Shown here piece by piece: positions 16,333 through 25,185 of a stretch of 59,471 nt of DNA. Position 1 is the first letter of the stretch. Every line of letters starts with the position of its first letter. The stretch lies in the NCBI GenBank assembly GCA_028687335.1, contig JAQUAI010000017.1, positions 1-59,471 of the forward strand, given 5' to 3'. The notes under the pieces are model-generated. The model was not told the DNA's origin. It saw only the letters and a list, made by a program, of their open reading frames with translations, and ran no database searches. The translations under genes and the position numbers were made by a program. Source of the DNA: Gallionella sp. Its GTDB lineage: Bacteria; Pseudomonadota; Gammaproteobacteria; Burkholderiales; Gallionellaceae.

Positions 16333-17285
16333 GTATGTTGCCGCAATTTAGCGAATTAAGCATTTTGGTAGTCGGCGATGTCATGCTTGATCGCTACTGG
16401 TTTGGCGAGGTTACGCGTATCTCGCCGGAAGCACCGGTGCCGGTGCTCAAGGTTGAGCGCGTCGAAGAGCGTCCCGGTGGTGCGGCTAACGTAGCGCGCA
16501 ATATTGCTGCGCTGGGCGCGCAAGTGACCTTGCTTTCTGTGGTTGGCACAGACGAGGCGGGAGCACGTTTGGAGCAACTCTTGCTTGATCAGGGCGGGAT
16601 AGAAACCTTGCTGCAACGCGATGAAAGTATTTCGACCATTGTTAAGTTGCGCGCCGTTGCGCGCCAGCAGCAGCTATTGCGCATCGACTTTGAAACGCCG
16701 CCGAGCCATGAGGTGTTGCGCACCAAGCTTGCAGAATTTCACGCCAAGTTGCCGAGGGCGGATGTGGTGGTGCTGTCTGATTACGGTAAAGGCGGGCTGA
16801 CGCATATCGCCGAGATGATTCAGGCTGCGCGAGCAGCGGGTAAGCTTGTGCTGGTTGATCCAAAAGGCGAGGACTATGTGCGCTATCGTGGTGCAACTTT
16901 GCTTACGCCGAATCGCAGCGAATTCAAACAAGTGGCCGGTGGTTGGAAAGACGAGGCCGAGTTGTGTGCAAAAGCGCAAAAATTGCGCGAGTCTCTGCAA
17001 TTGGATGCTTTGTTGGTGACGCGCAGCGAAGACGGTATGACGCTGTTTCGAGCAGACGATGTGGTGCACGAGCCAACGCAGACACGCGAGGTGTTCGATG
17101 TTAGCGGTGCGGGTGATACTGTCATCGCAACCTTGGCGGTGATGCTGGCCAGCGGTGCGGAATTGCCGGACGCGATGCGCATGGCCAACCGTGCTGCCGG
17201 TATCGTAGTAGGTAAGCTAGGGACGGCAGTAGTGACCCGCGATGAAATTATTAAAGACCTCGGGGAAGAAAAACGAGGGGGGTGA
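16329..17285 (+). CDS. hldE1: D-glycero-beta-D-manno-heptose-7-phosphate kinase
   Basis: 318 aa, corresponding to the N-terminal kinase domain of bifunctional HldE (RfaE); the adenylyltransferase domain is missing here and must be encoded elsewhere. It is a PfkB/ribokinase fold with [20 protein letters not shown] near 38–57, the anion hole and base [14 protein letters not shown] near 257–270, and [20 protein letters not shown] in the middle. It makes heptose 1,7-bisphosphate for LPS inner core. Split HldE is common in betaproteobacteria. The hldD gene for the last step of the pathway follows. Confidence 0.94.
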   Translation: MSMLPQFSELSILVVGDVMLDRYWFGEVTRISPEAPVPVLKVERVEERPGGAANVARNIAALGAQVTLLSVVGTDEAGARLEQLLLDQGGIETLLQRDESISTIVKLRAVARQQQLLRIDFETPPSHEVLRTKLAEFHAKLPRADVVVLSDYGKGGLTHIAEMIQAARAAGKLVLVDPKGEDYVRYRGATLLTPNRSEFKQVAGGWKDEAELCAKAQKLRESLQLDALLVTRSEDGMTLFRADDVVHEPTQTREVFDVSGAGDTVIATLAVMLASGAELPDAMRMANRAAGIVVGKLGTAVVTRDEIIKDLGEEKRGG

Positions 17286-17344
17286 TAAGGGCTTACTCTT
17301 ATCCCTAACGTTCTTAGTCCTCCGACCCTTAAAAGGAGTTAAAA

Positions 17345-18343
17345 ATGTATTACATCGTTACCGGCGCAGCCGGATTTATCGGCTCTAATCTAGTTAAGGC
17401 GCTTAATGAGCGGGGTGAGCACAACATCATCGCGGTCGACAATCTCAAAAAAGCGGATAAATTTAAAAACTTGGTTGATTGCGAAATTGCTGACTATCTT
17501 GGCAAGGAAGAGTTTTTGGAAAAACTGCAAGACGGTTTTTTCGACGGGCTAGTCACCGCTGTACTGCATCAGGGCGCGTGTTCTGACACGATGGAGAGTG
17601 ATGGTCGTTACATGATGGAGAACAACTACCAGTACACGCTGGAGTTGTTGAATTATTGTCAGAATGAGGAAATCCCGTTTCTTTATGCCTCTTCCGCTTC
17701 GGTTTATGGCGGCGGGGGCGTGTTTCGCGAAAGCCGCGAATACGAGTCGCCGTTGAACGTGTATGCCTACTCCAAGTTTTTATTTGATCAAATCGTGCGT
17801 CGCCGCTGGCACAAACGCAGTGCGCAAATTGTCGGTTTGCGTTATTTCAACGTGTATGGTCCGCGTGAGCAACACAAGGGGCGGATGGCTTCGGTCGCAT
17901 TTCACTTTTTTAACCAATATCGCGCCGATGGCAAAGTGAAACTGTTCGAGGGATGCGACGGCTACGCCAACGGCGGGCAGTTACGAGACTTTGTGTCCAT
18001 TGAGGATGTGGTCAAGATCAATATGTTTTTCCTCGATAACCCGCACCGCTCCGGTATTTTTAATCTGGGTACGGGCAATGCGCAAAGCTTTAACGATGTG
18101 GCTGTTGCAACCGTTAATACCCTGCGTCAGGCGGAGGGGAAGTTGCCTTTGAGTCTGGCCGAGCTGCACCAGCAAGGCGTGATTGAATACATTCCTTTCC
18201 CTGATGCCTTGCGTGGCAAGTATCAAAGCTACACGCAGGCCGACATTTCGGCGTTGCGCAATATCGGTTATACCGAGCCTGTGCTGAATGTCGAGCAAGG
18301 AGTTGGGCGTTATGTTGAGCATATGCTAAAAGCGGCGGGCTAA
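17345..18343 (+). CDS. hldD: ADP-L-glycero-D-manno-heptose 6-epimerase
   Basis: 332 aa short-chain dehydrogenase-type epimerase. The NADP-binding GAAGFIGSN is at 7–15, and the catalytic Tyr140–X3–Lys144 lies in VYAYSK, with serines SSAS at about 116–119. [11 protein letters not shown] is family specific. It converts ADP-D,D-heptose to the L,D form used for LPS core. AAAGGAG lies seven bases before the ATG. The 59-base gap from hldE1 holds no clear promoter, so the two are probably one transcript. cysM starts two bases after its stop. Confidence 0.97.
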   Translation: MYYIVTGAAGFIGSNLVKALNERGEHNIIAVDNLKKADKFKNLVDCEIADYLGKEEFLEKLQDGFFDGLVTAVLHQGACSDTMESDGRYMMENNYQYTLELLNYCQNEEIPFLYASSASVYGGGGVFRESREYESPLNVYAYSKFLFDQIVRRRWHKRSAQIVGLRYFNVYGPREQHKGRMASVAFHFFNQYRADGKVKLFEGCDGYANGGQLRDFVSIEDVVKINMFFLDNPHRSGIFNLGTGNAQSFNDVAVATVNTLRQAEGKLPLSLAELHQQGVIEYIPFPDALRGKYQSYTQADISALRNIGYTEPVLNVEQGVGRYVEHMLKAAG

Positions 18344-18344
18344 T

Positions 18345-19232
18345 ATGTATTCATCGATTGAGGATTTTGTTGGTAATACACCGCTGGTTAGATTACAGCG
18401 CATCCCCGGCGATACATCGAATGTGATTTTGGCCAAGCTTGAGGGCAACAACCCGGCGGGGTCGGTGAAAGATCGCCCTGCTTTGTCGATGATTACCCGT
18501 GCCGAGATGCGCGGAGAGATTAAGCCCGGCGATACCCTAATCGAGGCAACTAGCGGTAATACCGGCATCGCATTGGCGATGGCGGCGGCGATGCGCGGTT
18601 ATAAGATGGTTCTGGTGATGCCGGAAAATCAAAGTGTCGAGCGTCGTCAAACGATGCGTGCTTTCGGGGCTGAATTGGTGTTGACTCCCAAAGCTGGAAG
18701 TATGGAGCTGGCTCGTGATACAGCGGAAAAACTGTGCGATGAGGGACGTGGCATCATCCTCAATCAGTTTGCTAACGAGGATAATCCGTTAGCCCATTAC
18801 GAGGGGACCGCGCCGGAAATTTGGCGCGACACGCAAGGTAAGCTCACCCATTTTGTTAGTAGTATGGGGACGACCGGCACCATTATGGGGTGTTCGCGTT
18901 ATTTCAAAGAAGTGAGCCCGCGAGTGCAGGTGATTGGTGTGCAACCGGAAGAGGGCGCGCAAATTCCCGGTATTCGCAAGTGGCCCGAGGCTTACTTGCC
19001 AAAAATTTACAGTTCAGCCGCAGTTGATCGCCTAGAATCCGTCGCCCAAAACGAGGCCGAGGAAATGACGCGTCGTTTGGCGCGCGAGGAAGGGATTTTT
19101 TGCGGTGTTTCTTCCGGCGGAGCGCTATCTGTGGCGATACGTATCTCAGAGCGTGTGGAAAATGCGGTGATCGTATTCATTGTCTGCGACCGAGGGGATC
19201 GTTACTTGACTACGGGCATATTCCCAGAATGA
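18345..19232 (+). CDS. cysM: Cysteine synthase B
   Basis: 295 aa PLP enzyme of the cysteine synthase family. Lys42 in NPAGSVKDRPA binds PLP; TSGNTGIALAMAAA forms the substrate loop, and GTTGTIMG holds the PLP phosphate. CysM makes cysteine (or S-sulfocysteine) from O-acetylserine and sulfide or thiosulfate. I prefer CysM to CysK because of the length and the RRQTMRAFGAEL and IPGIRKWPEAYLP segments, though the separation by sequence alone is not absolute. It is joined to hldD by a two-base gap. Confidence 0.93.
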   Translation: MYSSIEDFVGNTPLVRLQRIPGDTSNVILAKLEGNNPAGSVKDRPALSMITRAEMRGEIKPGDTLIEATSGNTGIALAMAAAMRGYKMVLVMPENQSVERRQTMRAFGAELVLTPKAGSMELARDTAEKLCDEGRGIILNQFANEDNPLAHYEGTAPEIWRDTQGKLTHFVSSMGTTGTIMGCSRYFKEVSPRVQVIGVQPEEGAQIPGIRKWPEAYLPKIYSSAAVDRLESVAQNEAEEMTRRLAREEGIFCGVSSGGALSVAIRISERVENAVIVFIVCDRGDRYLTTGIFPE

Positions 19233-19306
19233 TGGCTAGATGATGCTAAATGACCTAAAATTAGCCAGAATTTAAAACTGTTGCCGCAAAATACTATAAG
19301 AATCAG

Positions 19307-19726
19307 ATGCGACTAGCAGATAGCACGATTGGATTTACTTTGATACGACGATGGTTGTTCACCTTCGCCGTTTTGTTGTCGTCTCATGCTTATAGTTTGG
19401 GGATGAGTGAGATTCGAGTTGGTAGCAACCTTGGTCAGCCACTGCGGGCGCAGATCGGTTTGGCTGAAACCGATGGTATCGACTTGATTGATCTTAAGGC
19501 TCGAATTGCCAGTGCCGAGGAATACCGTAGAAATGGATTGCACTATCCCGATGGTATTAAATTCAAATTGCGGGTGACGCAGGAAACAGGGCGGTCGCCG
19601 CAAATCGAAATTAGTACGCTACGATCTTTGGAAGAGCCTTTTCTCGAACTACTGATCGAACTTGCTGCGCCATCCGGCAAGATGTCCAAATCTTATATCG
19701 TCTTACTGGATCCGGCCCCGACTTGA
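19307..19726 (+). CDS. FimV-like protein, N-terminal half (frameshifted gene)
   Basis: 139 aa. A signal-like N-terminus (RRWLFTFAVLLSSHAYSLG) leads into the FimV N-terminal domain: GMSEIRVGSNLGQPLRAQIGLAE, the 'EYRRNGLHYPDGIKFKLRVT' block and the closing SYIVLLDPAP. All have clear counterparts in the intact FimV at 31243 (SSALGQPLKADIELL, EYTFLLDPPD). The frame stops at TGA 19724–19726, exactly where the intact protein continues into its Ala/Pro-rich linker. The rest of the protein is in the -1 frame, starting with the overlapping reading from 19723. Adding one C to the CCCC at 19716–19719 would restore one 550-codon frame. Confidence 0.85.
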   Translation: MRLADSTIGFTLIRRWLFTFAVLLSSHAYSLGMSEIRVGSNLGQPLRAQIGLAETDGIDLIDLKARIASAEEYRRNGLHYPDGIKFKLRVTQETGRSPQIEISTLRSLEEPFLELLIELAAPSGKMSKSYIVLLDPAPT

Positions 19727-20982
19727 TCGCAGCTCCAGCTGTTGAGCCTGTCACGAATACCGCGCCGATAAATGAATCAACTGTAGCGGTATCTCCCGAG
19801 TCTGTCGTTACTCCGCCGCCTAGTTTCCCAAAAAAGAAATTGCCTGCTTATGCGGAAAGGCAGTCGCGTACTTCCACATCGGCAGCTTCTAGCAAGAAAA
19901 AACGGTCAGCAGTTGTGCGTTCAAACCGCGATAACGGCGAACGAAAAATGTCGGAATCACCTACCAAGACAACGCAATTTGGCAAGCTGTCTTTGACGTT
20001 ATCGACATCGTTGACCATTTCCAGAAACGCACCGGGAGTGCCTTTGAGTGCCCCGGAAAGTGCTGATGCAGTACAAGAGGAATTGATCGCGCGTGAAAAA
20101 ACGCTGGGTGAACTCAATGCCCAAATTGTCGAGATGAAAGAGGTTATCAAAGCTTTGCAGGGGCGGCTTGGGATACAGCCGGCTTCTGCGGTAACCGCAG
20201 GAGAAATTTCGAGCGAGCTTGGTGCGAGTGCCGTCGCTTTGGCTGCGACAGAAGTGCTTGAGCAACCTGAGATTGCGGTCAAAGTGCCTGTGGTCGCGGC
20301 TCCCATTGTGGAGTCAGAGCTAGGTCTAACAGAACGGCGCTGGTTTAAACCGATGGTGGGTGGTTTGTTGATTGCTGTCGCGCTTGGATTGGCAGTATTT
20401 TGGTATCGCCGTCGTCAGGAGGCCTATCACTGGTACGAAGGGCCTTTTGATGAGACTGACGATGGTATCGCCGAGAATAATGGCGTGGATGCGGGGGACG
20501 TGCAGCAGACTGGTGCAGTGCAATCCCGCGATGTCGGTTCGACCTCCGGCAAGCAGCAGGTGGTTGACGTGGGTTCGATTTCTGGGAAGATGGCTAAAAA
20601 TAGTGATGTGGGGTCGGTTTCCGGCAAGAGGGCCGTCATGAGCGAGCTGCTTGGTGAGACTTCCGTGAAGATGCCTGCGTATCAAAAACAAAAACTGGAA
20701 TCCAATGTTCCACCAGAATATGACATGCTGGAAGAAGCGGACGTTTATCTGCGCTTCGGACATGACAAATTGGCCGAGGAGGTATTGCTTGAGGCAATAC
20801 AAGTGAATCCCAATAATCCGCATGCATATCTCACTCTGCTGGGTATCTATGCGTCGCGCGAAGACTCAACGGCATTTTTTACTTGGGCGCAGAAAGTCAA
20901 AGTGCTGGGCGATGCGAAGGCGTGGAAAGAAGCTGCTGAGATCGGGCATAAGCTAGAGCCCGCCAATCCTTTCTATCACTAG
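19723..20982 (+). CDS. FimV-like protein, C-terminal half (frameshifted gene)
   Basis: 419 aa read from an overlapping TTG (TTGA with the upstream stop). It holds an Ala/Pro/Ser linker, a predicted coiled coil at about 115–148, a single membrane helix at about 207–226 followed by RRRQE, and a cytoplasmic part with three copies of VGS-(T/I/V)-SGK near 270–303. The C-terminal FimV TPR-like domain (about 335–417) reads EEADVYLRFGHDKLAEEVL and ends EPANPFYH. Either the two halves are a broken gene, or the coupled TTG start yields a separate membrane protein. No slippery heptamer typical of programmed -1 shifting is present. It faces amiC, with a 70-base gap and no clear terminator. Confidence 0.8.
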   Translation: MIAAPAVEPVTNTAPINESTVAVSPESVVTPPPSFPKKKLPAYAERQSRTSTSAASSKKKRSAVVRSNRDNGERKMSESPTKTTQFGKLSLTLSTSLTISRNAPGVPLSAPESADAVQEELIAREKTLGELNAQIVEMKEVIKALQGRLGIQPASAVTAGEISSELGASAVALAATEVLEQPEIAVKVPVVAAPIVESELGLTERRWFKPMVGGLLIAVALGLAVFWYRRRQEAYHWYEGPFDETDDGIAENNGVDAGDVQQTGAVQSRDVGSTSGKQQVVDVGSISGKMAKNSDVGSVSGKRAVMSELLGETSVKMPAYQKQKLESNVPPEYDMLEEADVYLRFGHDKLAEEVLLEAIQVNPNNPHAYLTLLGIYASREDSTAFFTWAQKVKVLGDAKAWKEAAEIGHKLEPANPFYH

Positions 20983-21052
20983 CCAGCGCATTCATCTGGG
21001 TCATCCGAAACCTAATCAAGCTCAGATGATGATTAGAGCATTCGCACGAACC

Positions 21053-22351
21053 CTAAAAATCGCGGGTGGCAAACTTGGGTTTTGATAGAGCCGGGTTTTG
21101 TGAGAAGTAACGCTTGATACCTCCGACGATGGCGTTGGCCATTTTCATTTGGTAATCCTCGTCGGTCAGGCGGCGCTCTTCGTCTGGATTGCTGATGAAG
21201 GCGGTTTCAATCAGGATTGATGGAATATCCGGCGATTTAAGCACGGCGAAACCGGCCTGTTCAACATGCCCGCGATGCAGATCATTGATGTCCCCCAACT
21301 CTTTTAGCACATGCTTGGCCAGCTTCATGCTGTCATTGATCGTCGCTGTCTGCGACAGGTCAAGTAATGTGCGAGCCAGATAGGGGTCTTTTACTGCAAT
21401 GTTTACACCGCCGATCAGGTCGGCTTCGTTTTCCTTTTTGGCTAGCCAGCGTGCGGCGGTACTGGTTGCTCCGTGTTCGGATAATGCAAATACCGAAGAG
21501 CCACGCGCATTGGGTTTGATGAATGCATCGGCATGGATGGAGACAAATAAATCGGCGTTATGCTTGCGTGCTTTGCTGACGCGACCGCCGAGCGGGATGA
21601 AGTAATCGCCGTCCCGAATTAATACGCCGCGCATTCCGGCTGTCTCATCAATCAAGGCTTTTACTTTTTTGGCAATCGCCAGCGTGACGTGCTTTTCGCG
21701 TGACCCTTGTCGTCCCCGCGCTCCGGGGTCTTCGCCACCGTGTCCGGCATCAATCGCAATGATCAGCGTGCGGTTGCGCAGTTCAGGAGTGGACGGATTG
21801 ATGCGAGGTGGCTTTTCCGGTTCTGCTTCGATGGTGGGCTCGGTTTTCACCGAGGATACTTTTACACTTTCAGTATCAGCCGGAGCAGATGCTGCAGATA
21901 CTGATGATGCGGGTTTATCCAATAGTGCCATGAGGGGATCCGGCAAGCGTGCCGGAAAAACATCTAGCACCAACCGGTAACCGTATTCTCCCACTGGTTT
22001 GAGGTCAAAAAGCTGCGGCTTGGCCTCGGTTTTCAAATCTAATACTAGCCGAACGACTCCCGGTTTGAAGCGGCCGACGCGCACGCTTTTGATGTAGGGG
22101 TCATCGCTGCCGACCAGTTTGGTTAGGTTGTTGAGTGCATCGTTAACATCCACATCTTCGAGATCTATCACTAACCGTTCGGGATTTTTTACCGAGAACA
22201 TATTGTGACGCAGTGCCTGCGGGGATTCGATAGTCAGTCGCGTGTAGTCTTGCGCGGGCCAGACACGGGCCGCGCTGACACTGATTGCGGCTTCTGCCTG
22301 GGGTAGGCATAAAGCGAAGAGACAGAGGATTTTTACCAGCGCTCTAGGCAT
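21053..22351 (-). CDS. amiC: N-acetylmuramoyl-L-alanine amidase with AMIN domain
   Basis: 432 aa. A signal peptide (about 1–22) is followed by an AMIN domain (about 25–130; VWPAQDYTRLTIES, then NPERLVIDLEDVDV), which targets peptidoglycan at the septum. A Ser/Pro/Glu linker leads to a zinc Amidase_3 domain (about 195–420): AIDAGHGGEDPGARG (first zinc His), SIHADAF (third zinc ligand) and SILIETAFISNPDEE (catalytic Glu). It cuts the peptide from glycan during daughter-cell separation and is normally activated by EnvC/NlpD. The start overlaps the end of tsaE by 19 bases, a gene order (tsaE–ami–mutL–miaA) familiar in proteobacteria but here separated from mutL. Confidence 0.94.
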   Translation of the reverse strand: MPRALVKILCLFALCLPQAEAAISVSAARVWPAQDYTRLTIESPQALRHNMFSVKNPERLVIDLEDVDVNDALNNLTKLVGSDDPYIKSVRVGRFKPGVVRLVLDLKTEAKPQLFDLKPVGEYGYRLVLDVFPARLPDPLMALLDKPASSVSAASAPADTESVKVSSVKTEPTIEAEPEKPPRINPSTPELRNRTLIIAIDAGHGGEDPGARGRQGSREKHVTLAIAKKVKALIDETAGMRGVLIRDGDYFIPLGGRVSKARKHNADLFVSIHADAFIKPNARGSSVFALSEHGATSTAARWLAKKENEADLIGGVNIAVKDPYLARTLLDLSQTATINDSMKLAKHVLKELGDINDLHRGHVEQAGFAVLKSPDIPSILIETAFISNPDEERRLTDEDYQMKMANAIVGGIKRYFSQNPALSKPKFATRDF

Positions 22352-22803
22352 GTCGTTCCTGTTTTGGTGTTGGCTCGGATGTTTGCATCGCGTGCCAGAT
22401 TGGTTATGGCGAAATCGATTTCAATATCTGCCGCAGGTAGCAGGTTGGGTACTTTTTCAGGCCATTCGATGAATAGCACGTTGCGTCCATCGAATTCGTC
22501 GCGAAATCCGGCAGACTCCCATTCGTATTCATCATTCAATCGATACAAATCGAAGTGGCGCAAGTCTAACCCGCCCGCCTGATAGGGTTCAAGTAAAGTG
22601 TAGGTGGGGCTTTTTACTCGTCCCGTATAGCCCAGCGCGTTCAGTATGCCGCGTACCAGTGTCGTTTTCCCTGCGCCCAAATCGCCGTGCAGATAAATCA
22701 CCAAGCCAGGAGTCAGGCACTTGGCTAGTCGTTGCGCGAGAGCGATTGTTGCTGTCTCGTCAGCGAGGTGAACATGGATTCGGCTATCATCGCTGCTATG
22801 CAA
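22333..22803 (-). CDS. tsaE: tRNA threonylcarbamoyladenosine biosynthesis ATPase TsaE
   Basis: P-loop ATPase with GDLGAGKTTLVRG (Walker A), SPTYTLLEPY and FDLYRL (Walker B region), and FIEWPEKV. It works with TsaB–TsaD to make the t6A modification at position 37 of ANN-reading tRNAs. A TTG start at 22803 has AGGAG eight bases before it and gives 156 aa, close to E. coli (153). An ATG at 22845 would add 14 residues without a ribosome site and overlap the divergent queG more. The starts of tsaE and queG overlap head to head, so both promoters must lie within the other gene. Confidence 0.92.
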   Translation of the reverse strand: MHSSDDSRIHVHLADETATIALAQRLAKCLTPGLVIYLHGDLGAGKTTLVRGILNALGYTGRVKSPTYTLLEPYQAGGLDLRHFDLYRLNDEYEWESAGFRDEFDGRNVLFIEWPEKVPNLLPAADIEIDFAITNLARDANIRANTKTGTTCLERW

Positions 22804-23886
22804 AATGAACACTCCTGCTTGGTTGATTATGTCGCGCTGAATCATCGTATCCGCTGCTGGGCGAAGGAGCTTGGCTTTCAGTCGATTGGTATTAGCGACA
22901 CCGATTTGAATGTGGCCGAAAAAGGGTTACTCGACTGGTTGGCCCAAGGCCGGCACGGCGAGCTGGATTATATGGCAAGTCATGGCAGTAAACGCAGCCG
23001 TCCGGCAGAGTTGGTGCCTGGTACTTTGCGCGTTATTTCGTTACGCATGAATTACGCGCCGCCGCTTGCGCGTGACGGTTGGCAAGTGCTTGAAGACAGT
23101 GAATTGGCTTATATTTCGCGTTATGCGCTGGGGCGCGATTACCACAAAGTATTGCGTAGTCGACTGGCAAAACTGGCGGAAAAAATACGCGCCGAGGTGA
23201 CAGAATTTAACGGTCGCGTGTTTACCGATAGTGCGCCAGTAATGGAAGTTGAGTTGGCGCGGAAAGCGGGAGTGGGGTGGCGCGGCAAGCACACTTTACT
23301 GCTGTCACGGGAACACGGCTCTTGGTTTTTTTTGGGGGAGATTTATCTCAACCTGCCGCTGCCGACCGATGCACCTTTGGCGGAACATTGTGGTACTTGT
23401 AATCGCTGCATTGAAGCCTGTCCGACGCGGGCTATCGTTGCACCTTATCAGCTAGATGCTAGACGCTGTATTTCATATCTCACTATTGAGTTGAAAGGGA
23501 GCATTCCACTCGAATTTCGCCCGCTGCTGGGCAATCGTATCTACGGTTGCGATGACTGTCAGCTAGCCTGCCCGTGGAATCACTTTGCGCAGCACTCGGT
23601 AGAGCTTGATTTTGCGGTGCGTCACGGGCTGGATAATGTCTCATTGCTGGAATTATTTGCGTGGGATGAGTCCACTTTTCAAGCCAAGCTGGCAGGAAGT
23701 GCGATTTACCGTATCGGTCACGAGCAATGGTTGCGCAATATTGCTGTGGCACTGGGTAATGCGCCGCACAGCGAGGCGATCAAGCAAGCTTTGCGGCTGC
23801 GTTTGGAAAAAGCATCCCCCTTGTTGCGGGAGCATATTGAATGGGCTCTGATGCGACAGTCTGGCCTTACAACAACGGAAAATTAA
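22774..23886 (+). CDS. queG: Epoxyqueuosine reductase
   Basis: 370 aa from an ATG with GAGG five bases before it. QueG reduces epoxyqueuosine to queuosine in tRNA using cobalamin and two [4Fe-4S] clusters. Cysteines are seen in CGTCNRCIEACPTRAI and CDDCQLACPWN, the ferredoxin-like pair of the family. SIGISDTDL and GELDYMASH open the cobalamin domain; DSAPVMEVELARKAGVGWRGK contains the catalytic Asp. It overlaps the divergent tsaE start by 30 bases. Two tRNA-modification genes back to back here may be a relic of gene order rather than a functional unit. Confidence 0.95.
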   Translation: MDSAIIAAMQNEHSCLVDYVALNHRIRCWAKELGFQSIGISDTDLNVAEKGLLDWLAQGRHGELDYMASHGSKRSRPAELVPGTLRVISLRMNYAPPLARDGWQVLEDSELAYISRYALGRDYHKVLRSRLAKLAEKIRAEVTEFNGRVFTDSAPVMEVELARKAGVGWRGKHTLLLSREHGSWFFLGEIYLNLPLPTDAPLAEHCGTCNRCIEACPTRAIVAPYQLDARRCISYLTIELKGSIPLEFRPLLGNRIYGCDDCQLACPWNHFAQHSVELDFAVRHGLDNVSLLELFAWDESTFQAKLAGSAIYRIGHEQWLRNIAVALGNAPHSEAIKQALRLRLEKASPLLREHIEWALMRQSGLTTTEN

Positions 23887-23888
23887 CT

Positions 23889-25031
23889 GTGCATACCGGC
23901 AAGAATTACCACTGGCGTATCGCCGGTTTTTATTTTTTTTATTACGCCTTTATTGGGATGTTCGCGCCGTATTGGAGCTTGTATCTCAGCTCATTGCAAT
24001 TCAGTGCCATCGAGATTGGAATTCTGATGTCGATGCAGCCGGTGATGCGCATGATTGCGCCAAATGTATGGGGTTGGCTGGCAGACCATACCGGTAAACG
24101 ACTGCTAGTGGTGCAGGTGGCAGCGACAATGAGCGCGCTGTTTTATTTGGGTGTGTTTTTCACCACCAGTTTCTGGGGGCTGCTGGCGGTGTTGGTGTTG
24201 ATGAACTTTTTTTGGAGTGCATCAATGCCGCTGGTTGAGGCAACGACACTCAGTTATCTCGGCAAGCATACGGCGCATTACGGGCGTATCCGCTCGTGGG
24301 GTTCCATTGGCTTCATCGTCGCGGTAGTCGGCTTGGGCTATGCTTTTGATTACATTGCTATCGGCTGGTTATTGTGGGCGGGGCTGGTGTGCGAAATAGG
24401 CATTCTTATTTTCTCCCGCCAGATTCCGAAAACCGAGGTATTGGCGCATCACACTGACAGTCAATCGATCAAACAGATTGTTATGCAGCCGCGTGTGCTG
24501 GCGTTGTTTGGTGCTTGCTTTTTGATGTCAGTAGCGCACGGCCCGTATTACACTTTTTACTCAATTTATCTGGTTGAACATGGTTACGCAAAAAGTGCCG
24601 TGGGCGGGTTGTGGGCGCTGGGGGTGGTGTGCGAGATTGGTGTGTTTTTTCTGATGCCACAATTGGTGAGGCGATTTGGTTTTGTGCGTATTTTGGGGTT
24701 TAGTTTTGCAGCGGCGGTGCTGCGCTTTTTGCTGATTGGGTGGACGGTGGACTTTCTGTCCCTCATTTTGTTAGCGCAAGTGCTTCATGCCGCAACTTTT
24801 GGCGCGTATCACGCGGCCTCGGTGGGTATGGTGCACGAATTTTTTCAGGGGAGACATCAGTCCAAGGGGCAGGCACTGTTTGGTAGTTTTACTTATGGTG
24901 CGGGCGGTATGCTGGGCGGCTTGGCGAGCGGCCCGATCTGGCAGCACTTTGGCGCCAGCGTGCTATACACGTGTAGTGCGGTGATGGCGCTGCTGGGTTT
25001 GGCGTTGGTGTATCGTTTGCGTGGCAGCTAA
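23889..25031 (+). CDS. MFS permease, HcaT/MFS_1-like
   Basis: 380 aa with twelve predicted helices, beginning with a GTG at 23889 three bases after the queG stop; an upstream ATG at 23841 would lie inside queG. It has the MFS_1-like family features YWSLYLSSLQFSAIEIGILMS, WGWLADHTGKR (the loop 2–3 motif) and WGSIGFIVAV. The family includes the 3-phenylpropionate transporter HcaT and nucleoside or sugar permeases; substrate cannot be set from sequence. No catabolic gene lies next to it. Codon use resembles its neighbours. Confidence 0.85.
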   Translation: MHTGKNYHWRIAGFYFFYYAFIGMFAPYWSLYLSSLQFSAIEIGILMSMQPVMRMIAPNVWGWLADHTGKRLLVVQVAATMSALFYLGVFFTTSFWGLLAVLVLMNFFWSASMPLVEATTLSYLGKHTAHYGRIRSWGSIGFIVAVVGLGYAFDYIAIGWLLWAGLVCEIGILIFSRQIPKTEVLAHHTDSQSIKQIVMQPRVLALFGACFLMSVAHGPYYTFYSIYLVEHGYAKSAVGGLWALGVVCEIGVFFLMPQLVRRFGFVRILGFSFAAAVLRFLLIGWTVDFLSLILLAQVLHAATFGAYHAASVGMVHEFFQGRHQSKGQALFGSFTYGAGGMLGGLASGPIWQHFGASVLYTCSAVMALLGLALVYRLRGS

Positions 25032-25079
25032 CCTTGATTTAGCCTAAGTTTGGGTATAACTCAAAATTGATGACGGTCA

Positions 25080-25134
25080 GGATATTCGCTCGTAACGCTA
25101 AGTGCATTTTCATTCGCAATCAGGCGAAATATCC
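25080..25134. repeat. Inverted repeat in the cimA upstream gap
   Basis: GGATATTCGC (25080–25089) pairs with GCGAAATATCC (25124–25134), with one extra A and a 34-base loop. It occupies the centre of the 154-base gap between the permease and cimA. No U run follows, so it is not an obvious terminator; it could be a leader structure or a protein site. Nothing else was recognised in this gap. Confidence 0.4.
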
Positions 25135-25185
25135 GAGCACACGCCGGAATGTTAAACTCTCAGCCATCTCAAATAAACTGACGCT

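Noticed and set aside
17298..17315. TAACGTTCT upstream of hldD as an SOS box
   Set aside because: Only the right half site is present; the left half does not match.
19711..19730. Programmed -1 ribosomal frameshift in the FimV-like gene
   Set aside because: No X-XXY-YYZ heptamer and no downstream stem are visible; a lost base is simpler.
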